Source: Armatimonadota bacterium
GTDB lineage: Bacteria > Armatimonadota > UBA5829 > DSUL01
Assembly (NCBI GenBank): GCA_025998755.1
Contig: AP024674.1
Location: 1,788,162 to 1,852,161 of the forward strand
DNA: 64,000 nt
Direction of reading: 5' to 3'
Position numbers and translations under genes: made by a program. Below the pieces are notes generated by a model that saw nothing but the letters and a program-made list of their open reading frames with translations, did no database searches and was not told where the DNA came from. This document shows, one piece after another, positions 26,666 through 36,072 of this stretch. Numbering within the stretch: position 1 is the first letter of the stretch; each line of letters begins with the position of its first letter.

Positions 26666-27829
26666 GTGAACATCGCCATTTTCGCGAGCGCCTTCTATCC
26701 GCACGTGGGAGGAGTGGAAGAGCTCTGCCGTCAGTTGGCGCTGGAGTCGATGCGCAAGGGGCACCGGGTCATCATCCTGACAAACCGCTGGCCCCGCAGC
26801 CTGCCGGAGCATGAGGAGCTGGAAGGCATCCCCGTTTACAGGCTGCCCTTCCGGGTGCCGGACGGCTCCCTGAAGGCGCACGTTAGCTACCACCTGACGC
26901 ACCGTCAGATTGTCCGGCGGATGCTGGGCATCCTTCGGAAGCACGCCGTGGATGTGCTGCACGTCCAATGCATCAGCAGCAATGGTTACTACGCAATGGT
27001 GGCAAAACAGGCTATGGGACTTCCGCTGGTCGTGACGGCCCAAGGCGAGTTGACGATGGATGCGAGCGGGATTTATCAGCGATCCGGCTATATGCGCCGC
27101 ACGCTGAGGCGGATTTTGAACGTGGCCGACGCCATCACCGCTTGCTCGCGAGCCACCCTGCAGGAGCTGGAGGAATGGTATGCCACGCCTTTCGGCGAGA
27201 GAGCAGAGGTAATCCACAACGGCATCAGACTGGCGGATTTCCAGGATGAGCGGCCCCTCCCGGAGAGGCCACCGTTCATCCTGGGTATCGGCCGGATGGT
27301 TCCGCAAAAGGGATTTGACCTGCTGATCGAAGCTTTCAGACGTGCGGGCACAGCAGATATGGATCTGCTGGTGGCAGGCGATGGACCAGAGCTGGCCGCG
27401 CTGAAGGAGCTGGCTGCCGCGTCAGGGCTGGACGGACGAGTTCTCTTTCCGGGCAAAGCAGACCGGCAGACGGCAGCGGCGCTTTTCCGCGAGTGCGCGT
27501 TCTTCGTCCTTCCGTCGCGGCATGAGCCGTTCGGGATCGTGAATTTGGAAGCCATGGCTGCGGGCAAGGCGGTGCTGGCGACGCGCGTGGGCGGAGTGCC
27601 GGAGGTTGTGCTGGACGGCGAAACCGGGATCCTGGTGCCGCCGGAAGACGTGGACGCTCTGGCGGAGGGCATCCGACGCCTGGCGGGCGACCCCTCTTTG
27701 CGGGAGCGGTTGGGTGCGGCCGGGCGTGAGCGGGCGGAACTGTTCAGCTGGGACGCGGTGACGGAGAAGTATCTGATGGTTTACCGTAAAGTGTGCGCGG
27801 GGGGAAAGGGCGCTCCGGCCGATGGGTGA
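26666..27829 (+). CDS. family 4 glycosyltransferase
   Basis: The 387-residue GT-B protein has IAIFASAFYPHVGGVEEL at the N-terminus, IGRMVPQKGFDLLIEAF at the domain boundary and SRHEPFGIVNLEAMAAGKAV as the E-x7-E loop. It ends with the FSWDAVTEKYL helix. The start is GTG 26666 with GGGAGG upstream. It overlaps the next glycosyltransferase gene by 8 bp. Confidence 0.92.
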   Translation: MNIAIFASAFYPHVGGVEELCRQLALESMRKGHRVIILTNRWPRSLPEHEELEGIPVYRLPFRVPDGSLKAHVSYHLTHRQIVRRMLGILRKHAVDVLHVQCISSNGYYAMVAKQAMGLPLVVTAQGELTMDASGIYQRSGYMRRTLRRILNVADAITACSRATLQELEEWYATPFGERAEVIHNGIRLADFQDERPLPERPPFILGIGRMVPQKGFDLLIEAFRRAGTADMDLLVAGDGPELAALKELAAASGLDGRVLFPGKADRQTAAALFRECAFFVLPSRHEPFGIVNLEAMAAGKAVLATRVGGVPEVVLDGETGILVPPEDVDALAEGIRRLAGDPSLRERLGAAGRERAELFSWDAVTEKYLMVYRKVCAGGKGAPADG

Positions 27830-28982
27830 GCACTTCGTCCACATTCCGGTGCCGGGGGATCATTATTCTCCCGTCACGGGCAGTTCGCTGATCACGGTCA
27901 TCTATGAGCTGACCCGCCAGCACCAGGCGGCAGGGGGCGAAACGACGATTGTTGTGTCCCGAGGGAGCCAGGAGGGTTTTCCGCCCTACCCCGTCGGCAG
28001 GGTGGCGGAAGTGGCCTTCGGCACTTTCCCGAACAAGCGCCGGAGGATACTGGACATCCTGGCCGGCCGGCTGGGCCTGGGAAGGCCGTTCATGACAGCG
28101 GCATACAAAGCGGGGCTCGACGCGATTCCCACTGACTTCGACGGGTGTGTGTTCTTTCATAATGCGCCGGCACCCATCCCCTACTACCGGCGCCGCCTTC
28201 CCCGGGCCAGGCTGGCGCTTTACTTGCACAACATTCTGCTGAATTCCTTTACACGACGCGAGCTGTTGCAGATCGTGGAAAGCTGCGATGCCGTGATCTG
28301 CGTTAGCCGGTTCGTGACCGAATACCTGGCTCGGCGGCTGGGACGGGAGTGTCCGCGCACGCACGTCATTCTTAACGGGGTGGACCCGACGGAATTCAGC
28401 CCGGTGCTCCCGAGGCCGGAAAAGGACGAGCCTGTCATTATGTACCTTGGCCGCCTCTCGCCAGACAAAGGGCCGGAGATATTGCTGGAAGCCGCGCTGG
28501 AGCTGGCTCGAAGGGAGGTGCCCTTCCGTCTGCGCGTGGTGGGGGGATTCGACAGTGCGATGGAGTCCTCGGACTATGCGCGTCGGTTCAGGGAACTGGC
28601 CGGCAGGCTGGACGAGCGGCTGGATCTGCGACCCTTCCAGGTGCGAACAGACGTTCCTGCCCTGTACCAGGCGGCGGACATTTTCTGTGCGCCGTCCAAC
28701 TGCGACGACGCCTGCCCGCTGACTCTGGGGGAAGCCATGGCTTCGGCCCTGCCGTGCGTGGTGGCCAGGCGCGGGGGAATCCCTGAAGTGGGCGGCGACG
28801 CAGTTTTGTACTTCACGCCGCCGGACCATTTGGAGCTTGCCGATCGATTGGAGGAGCTCCTGCGAGACGCGGCGATGCGGGAGGAATACGGCAAAAGGGC
28901 TCGCGCGAGGGCGGAGCAATTGACCTGGGAGAACAGTTACCAGAGGCTGCGGGAGGCGGTCTCAGCGCCTCCAGGGGACTAA
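27822..28982 (+). CDS. family 4 glycosyltransferase
   Basis: The 386-residue GT-B product starts with HIPVPGDHYSPVTGSS, has the inter-domain segment YLGRLSPDKGPEILLEAAL and the donor loop APSNCDDACPLTLGEAMASA. The loop has Asp and Glu rather than the usual two Glu, so the exact donor geometry may differ. It is translationally coupled to the previous gene and ends 6 bp before the next start. Confidence 0.9.
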   Translation: MGEHFVHIPVPGDHYSPVTGSSLITVIYELTRQHQAAGGETTIVVSRGSQEGFPPYPVGRVAEVAFGTFPNKRRRILDILAGRLGLGRPFMTAAYKAGLDAIPTDFDGCVFFHNAPAPIPYYRRRLPRARLALYLHNILLNSFTRRELLQIVESCDAVICVSRFVTEYLARRLGRECPRTHVILNGVDPTEFSPVLPRPEKDEPVIMYLGRLSPDKGPEILLEAALELARREVPFRLRVVGGFDSAMESSDYARRFRELAGRLDERLDLRPFQVRTDVPALYQAADIFCAPSNCDDACPLTLGEAMASALPCVVARRGGIPEVGGDAVLYFTPPDHLELADRLEELLRDAAMREEYGKRARARAEQLTWENSYQRLREAVSAPPGD

Positions 28983-28988
28983 TCGATC

Positions 28989-30164
28989 TTGGTGCCTGAC
29001 CTGATCTTTGTCTCTATCGAGGACTGGGACGAGGTGTGGCGCAGGAACCAGTTCCTGTGTGCGGGACTGGCCCGGCGGCATCCGGAGATGAAGATCCTGT
29101 TCGTGGGGCAGCCGCGGGACGTCTCCCGCTACCTGCGCACCCGGGAGGGCCTGAGGGGGAGAAAGGCCCTGACGCAGGCACCGGGATTCCCGAACATCAC
29201 GCTCTTTCACCCGCTGAAGCTGCTTCCGAACTCGCTGACAGCGGGCCGTCTGGTGAACGAGGCCTGCCAGCGCGCGCAGGTCCGGCGGGCGGCCCGCAAG
29301 GTGGGCCTGGCAGACCCCATACTGTGGCTCAACCCGCACTCCGCTGTCCATATGGCGGGCAGGATGGGCGAGCGCGCAGTCATCTATGACATCACGGACG
29401 ACTGGACGAGCTTCGAACAGCCCGAATGGCTCCGCCGGCTCACCATCCGGCAGGATGCGGACCTCTGCCGTAAGGCGGACGCGGTGATTGTGTGCTCGCA
29501 GAGGCTGCATGAGATGAAGCAACCCCTGGCGAAGCGGCTGGAGCTGATTCCAAACGGTGTGGACGCAGAGCACTACGCAAAAGTACTGAACGGCGATGGG
29601 CCCCTGCCGGAGGCTTGCCGGGACTGGGAGCGGCCGGTGTTCGGCTATGTGGGCACCATTCATCCCGACCGCGTGGACGCGCAACTTGTGGAGCAGATCG
29701 CCCGTAAGATGGAAAGGGGAACCATTGCTCTGGTGGGGCCGGAGATGCTGGGAGAGGAGGATAAACGCAGGTTGATCCGGACCGGCCGCGTGCGCCTGAC
29801 GGGACGTGTTCCCTATTGGGAAGTGCCCGAATACATGCGCGCGTTCGATGTCTGCATCACCCCTCACCGGATGACTGCCTTCACGGAGAGCCTGAATCCC
29901 ATCAAGCTGTGGGAATACCTGGCTGCGGGCAAGCCGATCGTCTCGACGGACGTGGCTGGCTTCCGCGACTATCCGGAGCTGGTGAGGATCGCTCGGTCCG
30001 CCGATGAATTCCTGAGGGCATCGCTGGAATCTCTCGAGGAGGGAGACGAACCAAAGCGCAGGCGCCAGGAGGAAGCAGCCAGGCACTCCTGGGAGGCACG
30101 GCTGGACGCCGTGGAGGCTGTGACAGCTGGCTTGAGCAAGTGTAGGGATCGGGTTGAGCGTTAG
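28989..30164 (+). CDS. glycosyltransferase (GT1/GT4-like, TuaH-type)
   Basis: The 391-residue GT-B fold begins LIFVSIEDWDEVWRRNQFL. It has YDITDDWTSF before the first-domain end, IPNGVDAEHY, FGYVGTIHPDRVD and LNPIKLWEYLAAGKPIV in the donor site. The overall pattern resembles the TuaH-type glycosyltransferases rather than classical GT4. TTG 28989 or GTG 28992 may be the start. It overlaps the next gene by 11 bp. Confidence 0.82.
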   Translation: MVPDLIFVSIEDWDEVWRRNQFLCAGLARRHPEMKILFVGQPRDVSRYLRTREGLRGRKALTQAPGFPNITLFHPLKLLPNSLTAGRLVNEACQRAQVRRAARKVGLADPILWLNPHSAVHMAGRMGERAVIYDITDDWTSFEQPEWLRRLTIRQDADLCRKADAVIVCSQRLHEMKQPLAKRLELIPNGVDAEHYAKVLNGDGPLPEACRDWERPVFGYVGTIHPDRVDAQLVEQIARKMERGTIALVGPEMLGEEDKRRLIRTGRVRLTGRVPYWEVPEYMRAFDVCITPHRMTAFTESLNPIKLWEYLAAGKPIVSTDVAGFRDYPELVRIARSADEFLRASLESLEEGDEPKRRRQEEAARHSWEARLDAVEAVTAGLSKCRDRVER

Positions 30165-31104
30165 TCCGCTGGTTTCGGCCATTGTGGTGAGCTACAACAC
30201 GCGGGACATGACTCTGGAGTGTCTTCGCGCGCTGAAGGCTGACCTCGCCGGGATGCCGTCGGAGACATGGGTGGTGGACAACGCCTCCAGCGACGGAAGC
30301 GCGGAGGCGGTGGAGAAGCACTTTCCGGAGGTCCACGTTCTGCAAAGCGGGCGCAACGCCGGATTCGGAGCCGCGAACAACATGGCGATGGAGCGGGCAC
30401 GAGGGGATCTTTTTTTGCTGGTCAACAGCGACGCGTTCCTTCGTCCGGGATGCGCCCGGGGGCTGGCGGACTGCCTGGAGCGTCATCCCGATGCGGCCGT
30501 TGCGGGGCCGAGGATCGTCCGCCCGGATGGAAGCCTGCAGATCTCCTGCTTCCGCTTTCCATCGCCGGGACGGTCCGTACTGGAAAACCTGTTCGTGGCT
30601 TCGCTTTTCCCGAACCATCCCGCGCTGGGTGATTACCGGCGCTGGGCACACGACATCGAACGGGAGGTGGACTGGGTGATCGGCGCGTGCATGCTGGTGC
30701 GCCGGAAGGCATACGAACAGGTGGGGGGGTTCGACGAGCGGTTTTTCATGTACGCCGAGGAGACGGACTGGCAGAAGCGCATGAGGGCTGCGGGCTGGAA
30801 GGTGTGGTTTACCCCTGCAGGCGAGACGGTCCATGTGGGAGGGGGGAGTGGCCAGAAAAGTAAGACCGCAATCACTGCGTTCCACCGCTCCAAGGAGGAT
30901 TTCTTCTTCAAGCACTACGGCCTGGCGGGTGTTCTGACCAACCGTCTCACCAGCATTGCCGGTGCACTCTGCCGGGTTCCTGTTTACGCGTGCCTTAGCC
31001 TGCTGAAACGCGACGACCGGTTGGCTTCCATCCGGCGCCGCGAATGGCAGGAGGTGCTGTGGTGGAACCTTACGGCCAGCCGGAGGGCGGGGCGGTGTCC
31101 TTAG
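30154..31104 (+). CDS. family 2 glycosyltransferase (rhamnosyltransferase-like)
   Basis: The 316-residue product has VSAIVVSYNTRDMT, VVDNASSDGS, NAGFGAANNMAME, LLVNSDAF and FFMYAEETDWQKRM. This is the pattern of the WbbL/rhamnosyltransferase type of GT2. It has no membrane helix. The start is TTG 30154, inside the previous gene. Its 3' end overlaps the start of the ligase gene in another frame. Confidence 0.9.
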   Translation: MSVSPLVSAIVVSYNTRDMTLECLRALKADLAGMPSETWVVDNASSDGSAEAVEKHFPEVHVLQSGRNAGFGAANNMAMERARGDLFLLVNSDAFLRPGCARGLADCLERHPDAAVAGPRIVRPDGSLQISCFRFPSPGRSVLENLFVASLFPNHPALGDYRRWAHDIEREVDWVIGACMLVRRKAYEQVGGFDERFFMYAEETDWQKRMRAAGWKVWFTPAGETVHVGGGSGQKSKTAITAFHRSKEDFFFKHYGLAGVLTNRLTSIAGALCRVPVYACLSLLKRDDRLASIRRREWQEVLWWNLTASRRAGRCP

Positions 31105-32474
31105 GAGAAGCCTCCCTGCGGACACGGGCAACACGTCGGGAAACGCACATTGGACGGCTGCGGCGTTGGCCCATTGGAGCCGCCGCGTGGTCGCTTTTAT
31201 GGATCGTCGCAACCCTGGCTGTGTTCCGATACTCGGCCATAGCGGCAGCGTCGATGGCCGGCCTGTTTTTCGCGCTGCAAGCGGCTTCGCTTTGGCCCAC
31301 CTTATTTATGATCGCCATTTTCGCGGCGATGCCCTACCAGCAGTCTGTGGTGGGCGGCTTTGCGAATGTGAACGTCAGCGTGTCGGATCTTGTCGCGGGG
31401 GTGCTGGCGCTCGCGCTCCCGTCCATCACAATGCGGAAGGGGCGATTCCTCGCCGGACCGGCTTTGATGCCGTTGCTTTTCTTTCTCCTGATCGCAACGA
31501 TTGGCACGCTTGTGAATTGGCAGGGCTGGTCTTCCCTGGTATCCCTCAGCCGGATGGCCGTGGTCACACTTGGAGCATTGCTGATCTTCGCCAACGCCGA
31601 AACGCGGCTGAAAACGCTGTACCGTTGCGTGGATGCCTATCTGCTTGCCGCATCGATCCTGGCAGTGATCGCGTTATTCACCTTTCTTGGATCCGGAATC
31701 AAGGCCAGCATGTACACGCTGGGACTTCACAAGAACCACCTGGGGCCGGTATTCGGATGCGGCATCGTGATGAGCCTGGGGATTATCTTGACGAGCCATC
31801 ATTCCCGCGCGAGACGTATCTGGTTGCTCGGCAACTGCGCTTTGAGCGCCCTGGGGATTCTGTTGAGTCTTTCCCGTGGAGGATGGTTTGCCACCTCCGC
31901 AGGAGTCCTACTGCTGCTTTACCTGACGCGCAACATCCGCGCCTTTGCCGCAGTTCTAGCAGTTTCCGTGCCCGTGCTTGCCATCCTCTGGATGACCCTT
32001 CCGGAGGAGAGTCGCGAATACGCCACGGAAGTTACGGGACGAGCAAAGACTGTGCAGACGCGAATTGCTTCCATTGAAGAGGTGCTCGAAATCTATCGCC
32101 AGAGTCCGCTGATCGGCAGCGGAGTGGGTCTGCGGAAATCAATCGAGCCGCATAACGTGCTGGTGCTCACGTTGGGCGAAAGCGGGCTTCTGGGCCTGGG
32201 AGGGTTCCTGGCGATGGTGTGGGGAGGCATTACCACATTCCGCCGGGCTCTGCGGCGATGCGTTGATGAACAGCGGAAGACCCTTTTGATCGTGGGGCTT
32301 GCCGTATTTGTGCTGACACTCTGTCACGGCTTGATGGATGTGTATTGGCGGCGCGGAGTGGGCTTCCTGGGCTGGGCGTTCGTAGGGATGGCGGCGGCTT
32401 TCCTGCACCAATCCCGGAGCAGGCCGGTGGGCCGTGACATCTCGGGCAAACTGGCACCGCAGGTGGGTCCATGA
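31062..32474 (+). CDS. O-antigen ligase / polymerase-like membrane protein
   Basis: The product of about 470 residues has 11-12 hydrophobic helices and one large loop near the C-terminal third. That loop ends EPHNVLVLTLGESGLLGLGG, the HN..L....E.G..GL signature of WaaL/Wzy_C proteins. A second helical motif SLSRGGW is also typical. Such proteins polymerise or ligate lipid-linked glycan in the periplasm. The start is GTG 31062, with AGGAGGT 6 bp upstream, inside the preceding gene. Its presence next to an ABC exporter suggests ligation of the exported chain to a lipid, or polymerisation of a second glycan. Confidence 0.88.
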   Translation: MEPYGQPEGGAVSLGEASLRTRATRRETHIGRLRRWPIGAAAWSLLWIVATLAVFRYSAIAAASMAGLFFALQAASLWPTLFMIAIFAAMPYQQSVVGGFANVNVSVSDLVAGVLALALPSITMRKGRFLAGPALMPLLFFLLIATIGTLVNWQGWSSLVSLSRMAVVTLGALLIFANAETRLKTLYRCVDAYLLAASILAVIALFTFLGSGIKASMYTLGLHKNHLGPVFGCGIVMSLGIILTSHHSRARRIWLLGNCALSALGILLSLSRGGWFATSAGVLLLLYLTRNIRAFAAVLAVSVPVLAILWMTLPEESREYATEVTGRAKTVQTRIASIEEVLEIYRQSPLIGSGVGLRKSIEPHNVLVLTLGESGLLGLGGFLAMVWGGITTFRRALRRCVDEQRKTLLIVGLAVFVLTLCHGLMDVYWRRGVGFLGWAFVGMAAAFLHQSRSRPVGRDISGKLAPQVGP

Positions 32475-33586
32475 GAGTTCTTCACCTGCTGGATACACCC
32501 CACGTCGCCGGCACAGAGAAACATGTCCTGACGCTGGCTGAGGCATCGGTGAAGCTCTGCGGAACACAAACAGGCATCGTATGCCTGAAGGGAAGCCCTC
32601 TGGAACGCGCAGCTCTGGCGCTCGGCATTGAGACCTTGCCGTTATTCAAAGGCAAGAACATCCTGTCTCAAGTTGCGAGCCTCACGGCACAGGGCGTCCG
32701 GAATGCCGATATTCTGCATTGCCACAACGGCCGGACACTGCTCGGTGCCAGCATCGTTTCACGAAACTGCCGTCCGCGCGTCGTTTACACTCAACACTTC
32801 CTCGATCCGGGGTTTCAAAAGCACTGGGGACCCATCCGGGCGGTTTATCGATGGGGCCACCAGGCCGTTAACTCCCGCGTTGCCCATTTCATTGCCGTCT
32901 CGGAAGAAGCGAAGAGAAGGATGGTTGAGCGGGAGGGCGTTTCGGCGGATCGGATCACGGTTATCCCGAACGGCATCGCGCCCGACCTGAGCCGCGTGAG
33001 GAGCCGCGTAGATGTACGTCGGGAATTAGGCATTGGCGAGCAGACTCCGATGGCAGTCTGCGTGAGCCGCCTTGAGCAGGAGAAAGACGTCGGCACACTG
33101 GTCAGGGCTATGGTGGAGGTGCGACGGGAACTGCCGGACGCGATGTGCGTGATCGTGGGAGATGGAAGCCAACGGGCGGCGCTGGAGTCGCTTGCGCACC
33201 AGCAGGGGCTTTCGGAGGCAGTGCTCTTCGCCGGCCATTTGGGAGATGCTTTGAGCGTGATCGGGGCGGGGGACTTGCTGGTGCTTTCAAGCATCGCAGA
33301 GCCATTCGGCCTAGTCCTTTTAGAAGCAATGGCCCTAAGCAAGGCCGTGGTCGCCACGGACGCTGGAGGACCGCGCGAGATAGTCCTGAACGGCAAGACA
33401 GGCCTGCTTGCTCCACCCAGGGACCCTGTGGCCTTGGCCGGTGCGATGACCAGGCTGCTGAGTGATCGCACTGAAGCCCAGGCACTGGGTGAAAGGGGGC
33501 GGTGCCGCTTCCTGGAACGGTATACGGCGGATCGGATGGCTCGCGACACCTTGCAGGTCTATCGGCGTGTGCTGGATGGGAGCTGA
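32471..33586 (+). CDS. family 4 glycosyltransferase
   Basis: The 371-residue GT-B enzyme begins RVLHLLDTPHVAGTEKHVL. It has HFIAVSEEAKRRM, IPNGIAPDL, CVSRLEQEKDVGTLV and SSIAEPFGLVLLEAMALSKAV with the E-x7-E pair. It overlaps the ligase stop by 4 bp and the next gene by 11 bp. Confidence 0.92.
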   Translation: MRVLHLLDTPHVAGTEKHVLTLAEASVKLCGTQTGIVCLKGSPLERAALALGIETLPLFKGKNILSQVASLTAQGVRNADILHCHNGRTLLGASIVSRNCRPRVVYTQHFLDPGFQKHWGPIRAVYRWGHQAVNSRVAHFIAVSEEAKRRMVEREGVSADRITVIPNGIAPDLSRVRSRVDVRRELGIGEQTPMAVCVSRLEQEKDVGTLVRAMVEVRRELPDAMCVIVGDGSQRAALESLAHQQGLSEAVLFAGHLGDALSVIGAGDLLVLSSIAEPFGLVLLEAMALSKAVVATDAGGPREIVLNGKTGLLAPPRDPVALAGAMTRLLSDRTEAQALGERGRCRFLERYTADRMARDTLQVYRRVLDGS

Positions 33587-34742
33587 AGGCTTGCGGGTGT
33601 TGCTGATCTCTCACACGTGCCAGTCCGCGACCGCCGGCCAGCCGAAAGCCGTGGAGCTTGCGCGCCTGGGCGTGGAACTCTGCGTGCTGGTGCCGGATCG
33701 CTGGCGGGACTACGGGCGCTGGCGGACTCCCGACGAGCCGGCCTCCCCACCCTACCGGTTCGTAAAAGGACGCGTGATGTGGCCCTGGGCCGGTCCCGCA
33801 CAGTTCTATCTCCACTGGTATCCCGGACTGGGACGGCTGTTGCGGGACTTCCGGCCTGATATTCTGGATCTGTGGGAGGAGCCGTGGGGACTGGTGAGCG
33901 CCCACGCCTGCCGGCTGCGCGGGCGCATTGCTCCGTGGTGCAAGATTGTATCGGAAACTGAGCAGAACATAGACAAGACTCTTCCGCCACCGTTCGAGGG
34001 CTTCCGCAGTTACACTCTCAAGAGCGCCGACTTCGTGATTGGCAGAAACCGGGAGGCTATCGAGATCGTGCGGCGAAAGGGGTACAGAGGGCCGGCTCAA
34101 GTGGTGCCGAATGCCGTCGACCCGGAGCTTTTCCGGCCGATGGACCGCGCCGCGTGTCGGGAGCAGTTCGGCATCCACGGTTTCACTGCCGGGTATGCCG
34201 GCCGGCTGGTGGAAGAGAAGGGGCTTGATGATTTTCTGGAAGCCCTTGCCCTGTGTCGTGGTGAGCTGAATGCCGTGATCGTCGGCGACGGCCCGCATCG
34301 GGATCACCTGGTTCGGCGAGCGCAGGAACTGGGACTGGACAGCCGTGCACGATTCCTGCCCGCAGTCCCCTTCACGGACCTTCCCGCGTTCATGAACGCA
34401 ATCGATGTCTTCGTGCTGCCTTCCCGGACCACAAGGCGATGGAAGGAGCAGTTCGGAAGGGTTATCATTGAAGCGCACGCCTGCGGAACGCCGGTCATCG
34501 GGTCGGACTCGGGTGCCATCCCAGAAGTGTTGGGCGACGGGGGATGGATCATCCCGGAGCGCAACCCCTCCGCACTGGCGCTGGCTCTGGAGGAGGCAAG
34601 AGCATCCGGCCTGCCCCAGGTGCGGCGTGAGGAGATCACCCATCGCGCCCGTGAACATTTTTCCTGGAAGGCAGTGGCGAGAAAGTACGCAGGGATTTAC
34701 AGCGGCCTGACCAACGGAAGATCGGACCACCACAATGCCTGA
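33576..34742 (+). CDS. family 4 glycosyltransferase
   Basis: The product of about 388 residues has VLLISHTCQSATAGQPKAVE, VPNAVDPELF, GYAGRLVEEKGLDDFLEAL and the donor loop KEQFGRVIIEAHACGTPVI. ATG 33576 precedes the first beta strand by seven residues; the frame is open upstream into the preceding gene. It overlaps the next gene by 8 bp. Confidence 0.9.
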   Translation: MGAEGLRVLLISHTCQSATAGQPKAVELARLGVELCVLVPDRWRDYGRWRTPDEPASPPYRFVKGRVMWPWAGPAQFYLHWYPGLGRLLRDFRPDILDLWEEPWGLVSAHACRLRGRIAPWCKIVSETEQNIDKTLPPPFEGFRSYTLKSADFVIGRNREAIEIVRRKGYRGPAQVVPNAVDPELFRPMDRAACREQFGIHGFTAGYAGRLVEEKGLDDFLEALALCRGELNAVIVGDGPHRDHLVRRAQELGLDSRARFLPAVPFTDLPAFMNAIDVFVLPSRTTRRWKEQFGRVIIEAHACGTPVIGSDSGAIPEVLGDGGWIIPERNPSALALALEEARASGLPQVRREEITHRAREHFSWKAVARKYAGIYSGLTNGRSDHHNA

Positions 34743-36045
34743 TCCGATCCGCGTGCTCTACCTCGATCATACGGCGAAGCTGAGCGGGGGTGAGATTGCC
34801 CTCCTGCGGCTCTTGCAAGCGCTGGACCGTTCGGTTGTGGAACCGGTCGTCGTGCTGGGCGAAAACGGGCCTCTTGAGCCCAAGATGCGCGAGGCGGGGA
34901 TAGAAGTACACGTATTGGAGCTGGACGCGGAGGTCCGGGAGATTCGCAAGGGGACACTGGGAGCGGCTGGAATCCGGCATCTGGTTCGCGTCCCGCGCCT
35001 GCTCGGCTACGCCCGTCGCATCGCCCGATTCGCTTCGGACCGGCAGGTGAACGTCATTCACACTAACTCCCTGAAATCGGACATCTACGGAGCCTTTGCC
35101 GCCAAGATGGCAGGACTGCCGGTGGTGTGGCACATCCGTGATGGAATCCACTCCGGCTACCTGCCAAAGCCCGCGGTCTTCGTTTTTCGCTGGCTGGCTC
35201 GAACGCTTCCGGACTACGTGGTAGCAAACTCGTCGGCCACCCTCGAGAGCCTGCGACTTGGAGCAAAGGCGCGGAAAGACGTCATCTTCAGCGGAGGTCC
35301 GGTCAGGACGGGGAAAAACACTCTCCCGACCATGGTGCTCTACGATGGCGTCCATACAAAGACATTCGGGAGACGAACCATCGAGACCCAGCGGACCCTC
35401 AACCCAGTCGGGGCAATTTCGGAGCGCCCCATTATTGGAATCGTCGGCCGCATTGCTCCCTGGAAGGGCCAGGATGTTTTTCTCCAGGCGGCGGAGACGG
35501 TGCTGCAAAGAGGATACGCAGGTCTGTTCTGGATTGTCGGCTCGGCTTTGTTCGGAGAGGCGGACTTCGAACAGCAGCTTCGCCGCAGGGCGGGAAGCGG
35601 AATACTGCAGGGTAAGGTGCAGTTCCTGGGTTTCCGCGAAGATATGGAGGATATCCTGGGAGAGCTGGACATTCTTGTTCACGCGAGCACCGTGCCGGAA
35701 CCGTTCGGGCAGGTGATCATCGAGGGTATGGCCGCAGGGCTGCCGGTCATCGCCTCGGATGCCGGAGGTCCTCGCGAGATCATCACTCACGGCGTGAGCG
35801 GGCTCCTTTCGCCGCCGGGCGACGCTGTGGCCCTGGCTGAAGCCATCATCGAACTGCTGGAAAACCCGGGGCAGGCGCGCGCCATCGCCCAGGCGGGGAG
35901 GCGTCACGTGGAACAACACTTTTCCGTCCGCTCTTCGGCCGAGAAAGTGGAACGGATATACCGGGAGATCGCCACTAACCGTATTCATCAGAGGGAGAGC
36001 AGAGCAAGACGGTCTGAACGCAGTGGTTCGGATCGTCTGAAGTAA
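34735..36045 (+). CDS. family 4 glycosyltransferase
   Basis: The 436-residue GT-B product begins VLYLDHTAKLSGGEIALL. It has VVWHIRDGIHSG, IVGRIAPWKGQDVFL and EPFGQVIIEGMAAGLPVI, and ends in a basic tail with Arg and Ser. It is the last glycosyltransferase of the series and lies 27 bp before the gene for a large secreted glycosidase-like protein. Confidence 0.92.
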   Translation: MPDPIRVLYLDHTAKLSGGEIALLRLLQALDRSVVEPVVVLGENGPLEPKMREAGIEVHVLELDAEVREIRKGTLGAAGIRHLVRVPRLLGYARRIARFASDRQVNVIHTNSLKSDIYGAFAAKMAGLPVVWHIRDGIHSGYLPKPAVFVFRWLARTLPDYVVANSSATLESLRLGAKARKDVIFSGGPVRTGKNTLPTMVLYDGVHTKTFGRRTIETQRTLNPVGAISERPIIGIVGRIAPWKGQDVFLQAAETVLQRGYAGLFWIVGSALFGEADFEQQLRRRAGSGILQGKVQFLGFREDMEDILGELDILVHASTVPEPFGQVIIEGMAAGLPVIASDAGGPREIITHGVSGLLSPPGDAVALAEAIIELLENPGQARAIAQAGRRHVEQHFSVRSSAEKVERIYREIATNRIHQRESRARRSERSGSDRLK

Positions 36046-36072
36046 CGTACCCCCTTGTGAGGCAGTCAGCCG